Assembly (NCBI RefSeq): GCF_009363095.1
Contig: NZ_CP045295.1
Span: 558,001-622,000 of the forward strand
Reading direction: 5' to 3'
Source: Paenibacillus cellulositrophicus
GTDB taxonomy: Bacteria; Bacillota; Bacilli; Paenibacillales; Paenibacillaceae
DNA length: 64,000 nucleotides
Both the position numbers and the translations under genes were made by a program. A model generated the notes under the pieces. The model was not told where the DNA came from, did no database searches, and worked only from the letters and a program-made list of their open reading frames with translations. This document shows positions 43,705-52,422 of this stretch, in pieces. How positions within the stretch are numbered: the stretch's first letter is position 1; each line of letters opens with the position of its first letter.

Positions 43705-44422
43705 TACGCTATCCTCGATCGAGACCGGCATCCGGCTTGGTGCCGACATTATTGAAGAAGACGTCCGGGTCACCAGGGACGGGATCGCCGTGCTTGCCCA
43801 TGACGATGAATGGCGGACGGAGGACGGCAGGCTCATTCATATTTCGGAAATGAGTATGGCAGAACTACAGGAGCTGGTTCTCAGCGTAGACTACGCCGGC
43901 AAATCCGGGACGATGACGATCGCAAGGCTGGATGAGATGCTGGCCAGGGTTCAGGCTGCCGGTATCACCGCGAATCTGGATCTCAAAACCGATGACAGCG
44001 TCGAAGCGGCTGCGGCGCTCATTCATCACTACAAGATGGCGGACCAAGTCTTGCTGACAGGCTGCGGACCCGACCGGGCCATGCTTGTACAGCAAACGCA
44101 TCCGGAGCTTAGAAAGCTGCTCAATGTCGACACGGAGCTTTTTCTAACCCAAGAGTATACGGATGCAGTCCGTCGTACCTGTGAGGATGCAGCTGCCGCA
44201 GCTTGCATCGGCCTCAATGTTCCGTACCAGCTGGTCAGGGAGGAACTGTTGGAACAGGCTGCAGCCCGCTCGCTTCCGGTTTTCGTGTGGACCGTCAATG
44301 AGGAGACATGGATGGAACGGTTCGCAAGTATGGGAGTCGCCTCCATTACGACGCGGAACGTCGATGCTTTGGTCCGGCTCAAGAGAAGTTTGACTACGGA
44401 AACAACAAAGGTCCCGGAATAA
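43646..44422 (+). CDS. Glycerophosphodiester phosphodiesterase-family protein
   Basis: This 258-residue TIM-barrel GDPD-type enzyme hydrolyses a phosphodiester such as a glycerophosphodiester. Catalytic elements are present as ITAHSGC...NTLSSI, IIEEDVRVTRDG and VLAHDD. The usual HRG is HSG, keeping His but losing the substrate-phosphate Arg. There is no signal peptide, so it works on imported substrate. The start lies 59 bases inside the PHP gene; the conserved N-terminus requires this long overlap. Its TAA stop sits in the loop of the terminator. Confidence 0.85.
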   Translation: MTTPFPLITAHSGCMDTLDNTLSSIETGIRLGADIIEEDVRVTRDGIAVLAHDDEWRTEDGRLIHISEMSMAELQELVLSVDYAGKSGTMTIARLDEMLARVQAAGITANLDLKTDDSVEAAAALIHHYKMADQVLLTGCGPDRAMLVQQTHPELRKLLNVDTELFLTQEYTDAVRRTCEDAAAAACIGLNVPYQLVREELLEQAAARSLPVFVWTVNEETWMERFASMGVASITTRNVDALVRLKRSLTTETTKVPE

Positions 44423-44435
44423 TTCCGGGACCTTT
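44407..44435. terminator. Bidirectional terminator ending the LacI-led operon
   Basis: AAAGGTCCCGGAA pairs with TTCCGGGACCTTT around a 3-base loop that is the TAA stop codon of the GDPD gene. TTTT follows on the plus strand. It can also serve the convergent glycosyltransferase gene. Confidence 0.85.
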
Positions 44436-44493
44436 TGCTGTACGATCTCATTTTGCCACTCCATCCGCAGCGGATAAACGGAGATCTTTCGCC

Positions 44494-45696
44494 TTAGTCC
44501 GAATGCCGATCTCTAAATTCGAAAATATGATCGACCGCTTGCCGGTAACCACCTGATTTGCGAAAGGATTCGCCCATCCTTGCGGCGGCTTCCTTGAAAG
44601 AACCGCGGCTTAATACCAAGTCTGCCGCTTCCCGCAGCTGATGGGCAGTCAAGCTCTGCATGTCTAAGGTCATACCCGCACCGGTCCGGGCGACTTGTCC
44701 CGCGATTACAGGCTGATCCGCACTGAGCGGGAGGACAATGAGCGGTACCCCGAAGTAAAGACCTTCATGGGCACTGTTCATCCCGCCGTGTGTAATAAAT
44801 AGCTGGGCGTGCTGCAGCACTTCCGTTTGCGGAACATAACTTTTGACGATGAAATGATCCGGGATGTCTCCCAAATCGGATATCGGGGTTTTACTCCCGA
44901 TCGACATAACAATCGTATGATCGGAATTTCCAAATGCCTCAAAACAAAGCTTATAGAATTCCAGCGCCTGATTCATGACGGTGCCGAGTGAAATGTAGAT
45001 CGGGCTTTTCCCCTGGATTTCGGAAAGGTCAAAGTCATCTTCCATGGACCGCGAAGTGATGGATGGACCCACAAATTTATACGACGGATCGAATGTATCC
45101 CCTCCCGGTTGGAACTCCCTTGCTGTATAGACAATCGTAAGTGATGCAGGGTTACAGAACGCCTCGTAAGGAGAATGGATCTCGACGCCGTATTTTTGCT
45201 GGATCATGGCCGTCAGGTTTTGATACTTATCGTTGATCGGTTTAGTGATCTCTTCAGGGACATCGTTGAAAAACTGTTCCATCATATGGTCGAAAGATGG
45301 TTTGGACTCTGCAAAAGTACTGCAAGAGCTGATGGCGGGAAGTTTAAGGATCTCCGCCAGCAAACGTCCGCAGCCGAACATGGAGTCATGGATGATATAG
45401 TCAAAATGCTCTCCCTGGATCTGTTTAAGAACGCTGGGAATCACGACATCAGCCGTCAGCAAGAGACCGTTGACCCTTTCCAGCAAATAGTTTCTTCCGC
45501 CGGAGATAAAGGCTTTGATAAATTTCTGGTCGTCAATTGTCCGTACGATCGCTCCTGCCTTCTCCAACCTTTCCCGAAAAGCTTCGATGCAAAAGTAGAC
45601 AACCTCTTCCCCGCGCGAGGTCAGCTCCTGAATAACGCCAATCGTCGGATTGATATGCCCCTCCGATCCGGCATTAATAAATAGAACGCGTGCCAT
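44494..45696 (-). CDS. Glycosyltransferase family 1 (macrolide/YjiC type)
   Basis: This 400-residue GT-B enzyme transfers a sugar from a UDP-sugar to small hydrophobic acceptors. It begins RVLFINAGSEGHINPTIGVIQEL and carries the nucleotide-sugar motif THGGMNSAHEGLYFGVPLIVLPLSADQP. B. subtilis YjiC and macrolide-inactivating enzymes are close in length and pattern. I chose ATG at 45696, just after AAAGGAG. A single-gene unit; detoxification or natural-product glycosylation is likely. Confidence 0.9.
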   Translation of the reverse strand: MARVLFINAGSEGHINPTIGVIQELTSRGEEVVYFCIEAFRERLEKAGAIVRTIDDQKFIKAFISGGRNYLLERVNGLLLTADVVIPSVLKQIQGEHFDYIIHDSMFGCGRLLAEILKLPAISSCSTFAESKPSFDHMMEQFFNDVPEEITKPINDKYQNLTAMIQQKYGVEIHSPYEAFCNPASLTIVYTAREFQPGGDTFDPSYKFVGPSITSRSMEDDFDLSEIQGKSPIYISLGTVMNQALEFYKLCFEAFGNSDHTIVMSIGSKTPISDLGDIPDHFIVKSYVPQTEVLQHAQLFITHGGMNSAHEGLYFGVPLIVLPLSADQPVIAGQVARTGAGMTLDMQSLTAHQLREAADLVLSRGSFKEAAARMGESFRKSGGYRQAVDHIFEFRDRHSD

Positions 45697-45841
45697 ATTC
45701 AATTCTCCTTTCTGTATTACAATGGTAAACCCTATGTCAGTAAGCTGGTCTGTTTCAACAAGCCTCGTCTTCTTGGGCATGGTCTGCAGGTCAACCAGAT
45801 GCCCCTATTCGCGTCATTAATGTATCCATCATGCGACATCG

Positions 45842-46933
45842 TCATGCTGAAGCGATCATCCGCAGCTTCTCCACAAACAGCAGCAGAACGAGCCCCTGGC
45901 CGTAAAGCGTTGGAAAAGTCGGGACATGATCGTAAGCCTCGACGCTACCCAGCACTGGCGTACCTCCCGAGACGCCAAGGACAGCGCCGTCCTCACGAAC
46001 TTGCGTGAGAACGGCGGCGACTGCGCGATCAGCGCTGGCAAATGCCAATTCCGCAGGAATCCATCCGGCGCGTGCCGCTTTGTACAATCCGCAGGCGATG
46101 CCGGCGGAACCCGACGTCTCCTCATAAAAGTGGGGGCGGTCCAAGACCGTCGGCCACAAGCCGCTCTCATTTTGACAGCGGACGAGCGCCTCGGCTAATC
46201 GCGAATAGCGTTCGCGGAGCTCGCCGATCAGCTTCATGTCGCCGCACAGTTCGCCCGCCTCTTCTGCAATCATGGGCACGCCAACGGCGATCCAGGCGTT
46301 AGCCCGATTCCACCGTGCGGCCGACATCCAATCCCCCGTCTCGCCGTTCCAACCGTGGAATAGCATCCCCGTCTCCTCGTCCTGCAGCGTCTGAAGGTGC
46401 AGCAGCGTCTGGTTCATCGCTTCTTCCGCAAGCACTTTACTCCCTGTTAACCGGGCCGTCCGGGCCAAGAAGAGGATGGCCATGAAGACGGTGTCCGCCC
46501 ATACCTGCTCGCTAAACGAGGCGCTCTCGGTGACGGTATGCTCAAACGCACCATTCCTTGTCCGGGGCGCCTCCTTGACTAACCAAAGCGCCATCTCCTC
46601 TGCCTTGTCCTTGTAGAAGCGGTTACCGGTCTGCCGGTAGAGAAAGGGGAATATCGCGTAGGGTGCGAGTGAGTTAATGACCTTTATCTTCTCGGACCCG
46701 CCAATGTTTTGCTCCGTCCAGACCTCCACTGCCTGTATCATCCCTTCCGCTCCGCAGAAGGCTCCATAATCGGCTGCCGCGATTAAACCGACCCCCGGAT
46801 TCCAATCCCAGCGGTTCCGTTCCATCGCCCATTCAGCCCATTCGTGTCCGCCCCAGCTCTCCGGACTGCTGAACATCAGATAGCGGTAGACGCGGTCCGC
46901 CGCAGCCTTCAGGTCCGTTTGCTCCATTTGCAT
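45842..46933 (-). CDS. GH88/GH105 unsaturated glucuronyl/rhamnogalacturonyl hydrolase
   Basis: The 363-residue cytoplasmic (alpha/alpha)6-barrel enzyme of the YteR/YesR type removes the unsaturated uronic acid from oligosaccharides made by lyases. Supporting stretches are NRWDWNPGVGLIAA, SEQVWADTVFMAILFLAR with the likely catalytic Asp, WNRANAWIAVG and DRPHFYEETSGSAGIACGLYKA. AAAGGAG precedes the ATG. It follows the response regulator gene by 15 bases and is co-transcribed with it. Confidence 0.9.
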   Translation of the reverse strand: MQMEQTDLKAAADRVYRYLMFSSPESWGGHEWAEWAMERNRWDWNPGVGLIAAADYGAFCGAEGMIQAVEVWTEQNIGGSEKIKVINSLAPYAIFPFLYRQTGNRFYKDKAEEMALWLVKEAPRTRNGAFEHTVTESASFSEQVWADTVFMAILFLARTARLTGSKVLAEEAMNQTLLHLQTLQDEETGMLFHGWNGETGDWMSAARWNRANAWIAVGVPMIAEEAGELCGDMKLIGELRERYSRLAEALVRCQNESGLWPTVLDRPHFYEETSGSAGIACGLYKAARAGWIPAELAFASADRAVAAVLTQVREDGAVLGVSGGTPVLGSVEAYDHVPTFPTLYGQGLVLLLFVEKLRMIASA

Positions 46934-46948
46934 TCCCTGATCGCTCCT

Positions 46949-47755
46949 TTATATGTAGTTGTTTCGATAGTCTGTAGGGGTCAGTCCAAACTGCTTCTTA
47001 AACGTTTCGCGAAAATGGTCCTGGTCGACATAACCGATCCGGTCACATACCTCGTAAATCCGATTCGCGGGGTCTTTCAGCAGCCGGGCCGCCTCTTCCA
47101 TACGCAGTTTGACGATCCAATGGTTGATCGTCATGCCGGTCACTTCCTTGACCAGCGCGTTTACATACTTCTCGCTAAGGCCAACCCCACTTGCAACGTC
47201 CCGAAGCGACAGATCCTTCCGCGAATAATTTTCACGAATGGCCTGGATCGCTTGTTCGACGAGCTTATTCTTCTTGAGGCTGCCGGACCACTCAGCCATT
47301 GGCAGCGTCTGGGCCAAATTAGGCAGGCGATCCCTAAGCCTTTGTTCCATAAGCTCGACACCGCGCTGTTCCTCCCGTTCCTTGTGCAGCTCTGCAACGA
47401 TTCTGGTGAATACTTGCTCGATCTCCTCCGGATCGATCGGCTTCATGATGTATTCCTGCACCTGCAGCTTGATCGCCTGCCGCGCGTACTCGAATTCGTT
47501 CAGCCCCGACAGGATGATGCACCTCATGTCCGGCTTGCTGGCCCGGAACGCCTCAATCAGCTCCAGGCCATTCCCCTTCGGCATGCCGATATCGGTAAGG
47601 AGCAGATCCGGAGGATCGCGCTTCAGCCATTCGAGCGCTTCCTCTCCGTTCTTGGCGGCTCCGACGAGTTCAATGCCGAGCCGCTCCCAATCGATGGAGC
47701 GCGACAGCGTCTCCCGGACGAGTTTGACGTCCTCGGCAATCAGCAGTTTATACAT
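46949..47755 (-). CDS. AraC-type response regulator (YesN-like)
   Basis: The 268-residue protein has a receiver domain (acidic Glu8-Asp9, phospho-acceptor Asp55 in LLLTDIGMP, Lys in YIMKP) and a C-terminal AraC double helix-turn-helix (LSLRDVASGVGLSEKYVNALVKEVTG, then VCDRIGYVDQDHFRETFKKQFGLTP). I chose ATG at 47755, after GAGGAATC, overlapping the kinase gene by 8 bases. With the kinase it likely activates the adjacent importer and GH105 genes. Confidence 0.93.
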   Translation of the reverse strand: MYKLLIAEDVKLVRETLSRSIDWERLGIELVGAAKNGEEALEWLKRDPPDLLLTDIGMPKGNGLELIEAFRASKPDMRCIILSGLNEFEYARQAIKLQVQEYIMKPIDPEEIEQVFTRIVAELHKEREEQRGVELMEQRLRDRLPNLAQTLPMAEWSGSLKKNKLVEQAIQAIRENYSRKDLSLRDVASGVGLSEKYVNALVKEVTGMTINHWIVKLRMEEAARLLKDPANRIYEVCDRIGYVDQDHFRETFKKQFGLTPTDYRNNYI

Positions 47756-49601
47756 CAGGCGATTCCTCCTCAGGGTCGATTTGAACATGGGAACGCAGCG
47801 GGAGTACAACTTCAACGCATGTTCCTTCGTCCACGGGCACGTATCGCAGCCCAAAGCCTGGCCCGCATTGCAGTTGTATCCGCCGATGCACGTTCAGCGT
47901 TCCATAACCGTTCTCAGCAGATGAGTTTGACGTTAATCCGTGTTCCCCCGAGTCCTGCTCCCACAGCACACGATTGCGCTCCTCTATGCTGCAGCCCTTT
48001 CCGTTGTCTTCGACGCGCAGAATAAGCGTAGTCCCTTCCGCCTGTGCGGTAATCGCGATACGGCAATCGTCCGTTCGCCCGGCAAAGCCGTGAACGATGG
48101 CATTCTCCGCAAGCGGCTGCAGAATAAAGTGAGGAATGACGATGTCGTGCAGATCGGAAGCGATATGAAACTCGGCGAGCAGATCGTCGTGCATCATTTG
48201 CTGGATGTGCAAATAGGCTTCTACCTGCTTGATCTCATTGTCCAAGGAGATCCACGTTCGGCCCCGGTTCAAACCGAATCGGAACACATTGGCAAGCGAA
48301 CGCACGATCGAGCTCGTCTCCCGGTCTCCAGCCAAAATGGCACGGCAATTGATCAGATCGAGGGTATTATATAGAAAATGAGGGTTGATCTGGGCATTCA
48401 GCAGTTCCAACTGAAGCTGGCGGCGCTCAATCTCCTCCTCAAAGCTCTTCTCAATCAGGCCGTGTAGCGTAACCAGCATGGACGCGAATTTCTCGTTCAG
48501 CGTCTCGACTTCGTGGATGCCTGACTTCAATTTGGGCAGCTGCTCACGGAATGCAAGCACTTCGGGACGCTGAACAGCGTTAACTAGCCGGGTAATCGGA
48601 ACGGTAACCCGTATGACGATACGCCGCAGCCACAGTCCCGCGATCAGTACGGCTGCGATCGCAGCCAAAGCGCCGATCGCCGAGATGGCAAACGTGTATC
48701 TGCCGAAGTGGCTCTTTGGAACAGCGGTCAAAAGCTTCCAGCCATTGTCCATTTTTACGCACGTGACACGGTGCACCGTCCCTTCGACTTTCGCGTCGGC
48801 CGAGCTTCCATCGCAGTTGGCCGATCGAACGAACGGAAGCCCGCCGGCCGGTTCGAGAAATGCATACCGTTCGCTGTAAATGACGCGTCCTTCTTCATCC
48901 ACCAAAAGGTGAAAGCCTGATGTCAGCGCAGCGTTCTCGAACAGGCTCCGGATGCTTCCGGTATCCGCCCCGATCATGACGGTGCCGATCACGCGGCCGT
49001 CCTTGGTGCTAATTTTCTTGGTCGCCGAATAGATCATCGCTGTCCCCGAGCGTCCGGCCTTCTGTCCCCACCAGACGTTGCGACGCCCTCCGGAGATCAG
49101 ATCACGATACCAGCTCTCGTTCTGCAGGTCCGTCGATTTGTAAATGCCGGTCACCGGGGCGAAGTGGTCGGTCGCGAGGGTGTACAGGCCGCTCTCCGGC
49201 TCCAACGCGACGGCGACGACATATGTCTGTTGAACGATACTGCCTGAATTGGCATCATTCAGCAGTGATAAGAGAGACAGATTCTGCAAATTCGTCTGCA
49301 GGGTGAAGAAGTCGTTGACCGCTTCATAGGGCGCTGAATGCTCCGTCTCGAGCAAATTTTCGATCGATTGGTTGGACAGCAGAAACGCGGCCATATTGTT
49401 CATCGTGTCCAGCTGATATTCCAGATTGCGGTGTACGAACTTCATCGATTGTTCCGCCATCTGACGCGTGTGTTCATTTTGCACCCGGATGAGAATGTAG
49501 CTTGCCGATGCGGCGAACAGGGCGATGACCGTCACGACCAGCGCAAAGACCGGCAGACTGATCCGGGCCAGCAAGCTGGTGTGGCGCTTATTCGTGACCA
49601 T
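47748..49601 (-). CDS. Sensor histidine kinase (YesM-like)
   Basis: This 617-residue membrane kinase has TM1 (about residues 13-40), a large extracytoplasmic cache-type sensor, TM2 near 300-325 (FAISAIGALAAIAAVLIAGLWL), HAMP, and the His_kinase domain with phospho-His in LNAQINPHFLYNTLDLI. The ATPase boxes are ENAIVHGF and VEDNGKGC. I chose ATG at 49601 (GGGAGGG upstream). Kinases of this class pair with YesN-type regulators and sense oligosaccharides, often through the binding lipoprotein of the neighbouring importer. Confidence 0.93.
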   Translation of the reverse strand: MVTNKRHTSLLARISLPVFALVVTVIALFAASASYILIRVQNEHTRQMAEQSMKFVHRNLEYQLDTMNNMAAFLLSNQSIENLLETEHSAPYEAVNDFFTLQTNLQNLSLLSLLNDANSGSIVQQTYVVAVALEPESGLYTLATDHFAPVTGIYKSTDLQNESWYRDLISGGRRNVWWGQKAGRSGTAMIYSATKKISTKDGRVIGTVMIGADTGSIRSLFENAALTSGFHLLVDEEGRVIYSERYAFLEPAGGLPFVRSANCDGSSADAKVEGTVHRVTCVKMDNGWKLLTAVPKSHFGRYTFAISAIGALAAIAAVLIAGLWLRRIVIRVTVPITRLVNAVQRPEVLAFREQLPKLKSGIHEVETLNEKFASMLVTLHGLIEKSFEEEIERRQLQLELLNAQINPHFLYNTLDLINCRAILAGDRETSSIVRSLANVFRFGLNRGRTWISLDNEIKQVEAYLHIQQMMHDDLLAEFHIASDLHDIVIPHFILQPLAENAIVHGFAGRTDDCRIAITAQAEGTTLILRVEDNGKGCSIEERNRVLWEQDSGEHGLTSNSSAENGYGTLNVHRRIQLQCGPGFGLRYVPVDEGTCVEVVLPLRSHVQIDPEEESPDV

Positions 49602-49851
49602 CACCAAACCCTCCCTTGCCAAATTGTTTTCCTTAAACCTCCAAGTAAATCACAATCTATAATCATCGTGGAGGGTAACGCTTTATTTAGCTTCTTCCCT
49701 CTCTCCGCCTAAATCTCCTGCAATATCGTGAAATGCTGGCGGATTTCACCCGCTGCGTTCCCCTGAAACCGAGACTTTCAAACGGCAAAGCACCTCCCCA
49801 ATGCTTCCGGCATCGCCGGATTACACCAGGAAGGCTGCTGACGTTACGTTT

Positions 49852-51490
49852 TTACTTGCCTGCTTTTTTCTGATAGGAAGCTTCTAGTTCGCTCAAAATT
49901 TGATTGCCCCCTTGCGACTTCCACTTCTCTACGAATTCGTCGAACTTCTTGATGTCGGCACCCATGATGATTTGAGTGAATACCGAGTCACGCATCGTAT
50001 CCAGCTCTGTCAGCTTGGCGATTTTCGTCGGCGATTCAAGGTAGCTGGAAGCGTCGGTGATTTGATGCTCATTGTTGATCGCGACGCCGAGTGCTTCGGA
50101 GAACCGCAGCGGCAGCGACTCAAGGTAATGCGGCCAGCCCTTCAGTCCAGGAGCGAATAGATAGCTCTGCGTGCCTCTGAAGTTGCCTTTCGGATCTTGC
50201 TGTGTCTTCGGATCGACGAGAGTCGTGTTCGTTTTAAGCTTCCCGTCTACGAGGGAATAGTCCTCGCCTTCAATGCCCCAGACGGTCAACATCTGGTTCT
50301 CCTCGGATAGCGAATCCTCGATGATCGACAGTACGCGCTTCGGGTCTTTTGTTTTAGCGCTAATAGCATTCATCTGCGAGAACGGTGCCCCCATTGGCGC
50401 AACGGCCGTACCGTCCGTCCCCAGCAGTGACCCGGTCAAAGTCAAGTATTTGAAGGGCTGATCAGCCTGATTCGGGAGAACCGTCCTTGGCCAGTTTGCC
50501 ATTCTTGATCAACTCATTGGTCTCGATCTGCGTGTCGTAATCGCTGGCCGTCGACCACCAGCCCATCCAGGAGAACACCTTGCCGCTGAAAATTTTTGCC
50601 CGCAGCTGCTCTTCCTTAATCGTCGAAAACTCCTTGTCGATGAGCCCTTCCTTGTACATCTTCTGCAGAAACAGCAGCGCGTCCCGCATCCGGGGATCGA
50701 TGTCATAGTTGCTGAATTTCCCATCCTTCTCTGTGAAAAAACCGGGTGTGACACCGAACGCGCCGAACACGTTGTCGAAGGAATTGTTTGCGAATTTTAC
50801 CTGTCCGATCTGGGACGTATAACCCCCGAGCGGAATGACATCCGGATGCTGCTCCTTGACCCTTTTCAGCAGGTTATAATATTCGTCAAGCGTCTTTGGT
50901 ACGGAAGCGCCTGCCTGCTCCATGTAGTCCTTACGCATGACCAAGTCCCAGCGATACCCCGCCCCGGGCCCGCCCTGATACGGAATTCCGTAGATGCGAC
51001 CGTTCACCTTCGCCTGCTCGAACACATCCGGCGGTACTTCCTTCATAATATTCGGCGTGTCCTTTTCGTTAATGAGGTCGGTCAGATCTACGAAAGCTCC
51101 TTGCTGCGCGTATTTCTGAAAGTCATCGGCAAAATCGATCTTCGTCACGTCCGGAATGTCGCTGCTTGCCATCTTGAGATTCAGCTTCGTTTTGTATTGC
51201 TGGACATCGACCATCTCCGGGATGATCTTAATATTCAGCTTGGCCTCGATCGCTTGTTTCACCGCGTCCTTCGAAGGGTCATATGGCAGTGAAATATCCT
51301 GTGCCTTCAGCCACTTCAGCTCGTAAGGCGAATGTTCCGCAGTCGCTTCAGACGAACCTGACGGGTTTCCCGGCTCGGCGCTTGCGCTCCCGTCTCCATC
51401 GTTGTTGCTGCCGCATCCCGACAGCGTAAGCGTTCCCAAAAGTAAGGCGGCGAGTACGCCGTAACCCCAATGTTTAACTGTCTTTGACAT
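49852..51490 (-). pseudogene. Oligosaccharide-binding lipoprotein with a frameshift
   Basis: Two overlapping frames together make one LplA/YtcQ-type binding lipoprotein of about 545 residues. The N-terminal part (51490-50462) has lipobox LTLSGC (Cys26) and a solute-binding fold; it ends at a TGA soon after LAKDGSPESG. The rest (to 49852, ending YQKKAGK) continues one frame away from about NQADQPFKYLTL. Removing one base from the GGG at 50474-50476 (CCC on the coding strand) restores GSPNQADQPF. This may be a sequencing error, a true mutation, or slippage. It is the third gene after two permeases. Confidence 0.82.
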
Positions 51491-51528
51491 ATACAGACAT
51501 CCCCCTGTAATTTCACTTAAATGGTTGA

Positions 51529-52404
51529 TTACCCTTTAACTGATCCGATCAGCATGCCCTGTTCAAAATACTTCTGAATGAACGGATACAGAACCATCAT
51601 CGGCAGCGCTACGATGACAATGGCCGCCATTTGGATTCCAATCGTGGGCGGCGGCGTTCTCCCTGCCGCTTCGAGCAATTCAGGCGGCAGGCTGGAGCTC
51701 GCGATGATGGTGCGTAATACGAGCTGCACCGGCGCTTTGTGCCAGTCCGTGACATACAGAAGCGCATTGAAGAAATCGTTCCAGTACGTCACCATGTAGA
51801 GCAAGCCAATCGAGGCAATGACCGGCATCGACATCGGGAGAACGATCGAACGCAGCGTCCTGATTTCGGATGCCCCGTCAATTGCAGCTGATTCCTTCAG
51901 ACTGTCTGGAATACCTTCGAAGAAGGATTTCATAATGATCATATTAAAGGCGCTATAGGCCATGACCAGGATCAGTACGTAGTCCGTGTTCAGCAGACCT
52001 AAATTTTTGATCGTGATATACGTCGGAATTAAACCACCCTTAAACAACATCGTGAACATGAAGATCAGCATGATGATCCGCCGGCCGGGCAGCTTCTTCT
52101 CCGCCAGGGAGTAAGCAGCCGCAGCCGTGAGCAGAAGCGCTAGCAAGACACCGGCGGCTGTATTACGGATCGTCACCCCATAAGCGTTATAAATGAGAGA
52201 TCCCTTCTTGAGCAAGTAGGCGAAATAATCGAAGCTGAGCGATGTCGGAAACAGCACCAGCCCGTTCTTTTCGCTGAAGATCGAGTATGGCGTTACGGAC
52301 ACGCATAGAACATACCAGAACGGAATCATGATAATGAGCGTAATGAGCGACAGTACGAAATAGTTGGTAGCGATAAAAATGGATTCGCCTCGAGTGAGCT
52401 TCAC
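51529..52404 (-). CDS. ABC sugar permease (YtcP/LplC-type)
   Basis: The 291-residue permease has six transmembrane helices and the EAA loop ESAAIDGASEIRTLRSIVLPMSMPV; the C-terminus FEQGMLIGSVKG is typical of YtcP. The start is GTG, preceded by AAGGAG. It lies between the partner permease (18 bases upstream) and the binding protein gene (38 bases downstream). No ATPase gene is present, as usual for these importers that share an MsmX-type ATPase encoded elsewhere. Confidence 0.92.
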   Translation of the reverse strand: MKLTRGESIFIATNYFVLSLITLIIMIPFWYVLCVSVTPYSIFSEKNGLVLFPTSLSFDYFAYLLKKGSLIYNAYGVTIRNTAAGVLLALLLTAAAAYSLAEKKLPGRRIIMLIFMFTMLFKGGLIPTYITIKNLGLLNTDYVLILVMAYSAFNMIIMKSFFEGIPDSLKESAAIDGASEIRTLRSIVLPMSMPVIASIGLLYMVTYWNDFFNALLYVTDWHKAPVQLVLRTIIASSSLPPELLEAAGRTPPPTIGIQMAAIVIVALPMMVLYPFIQKYFEQGMLIGSVKG

Positions 52405-52422
52405 GATTCGGATTCTCCTTTG

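Noticed and set aside
46844..48025. Plus-strand open frame of 393 codons antisense to the response regulator and kinase genes
   Set aside because: Its translation shows no domain or motif. The opposite strand encodes a clear kinase and regulator; the frame is a by-product of codon use.
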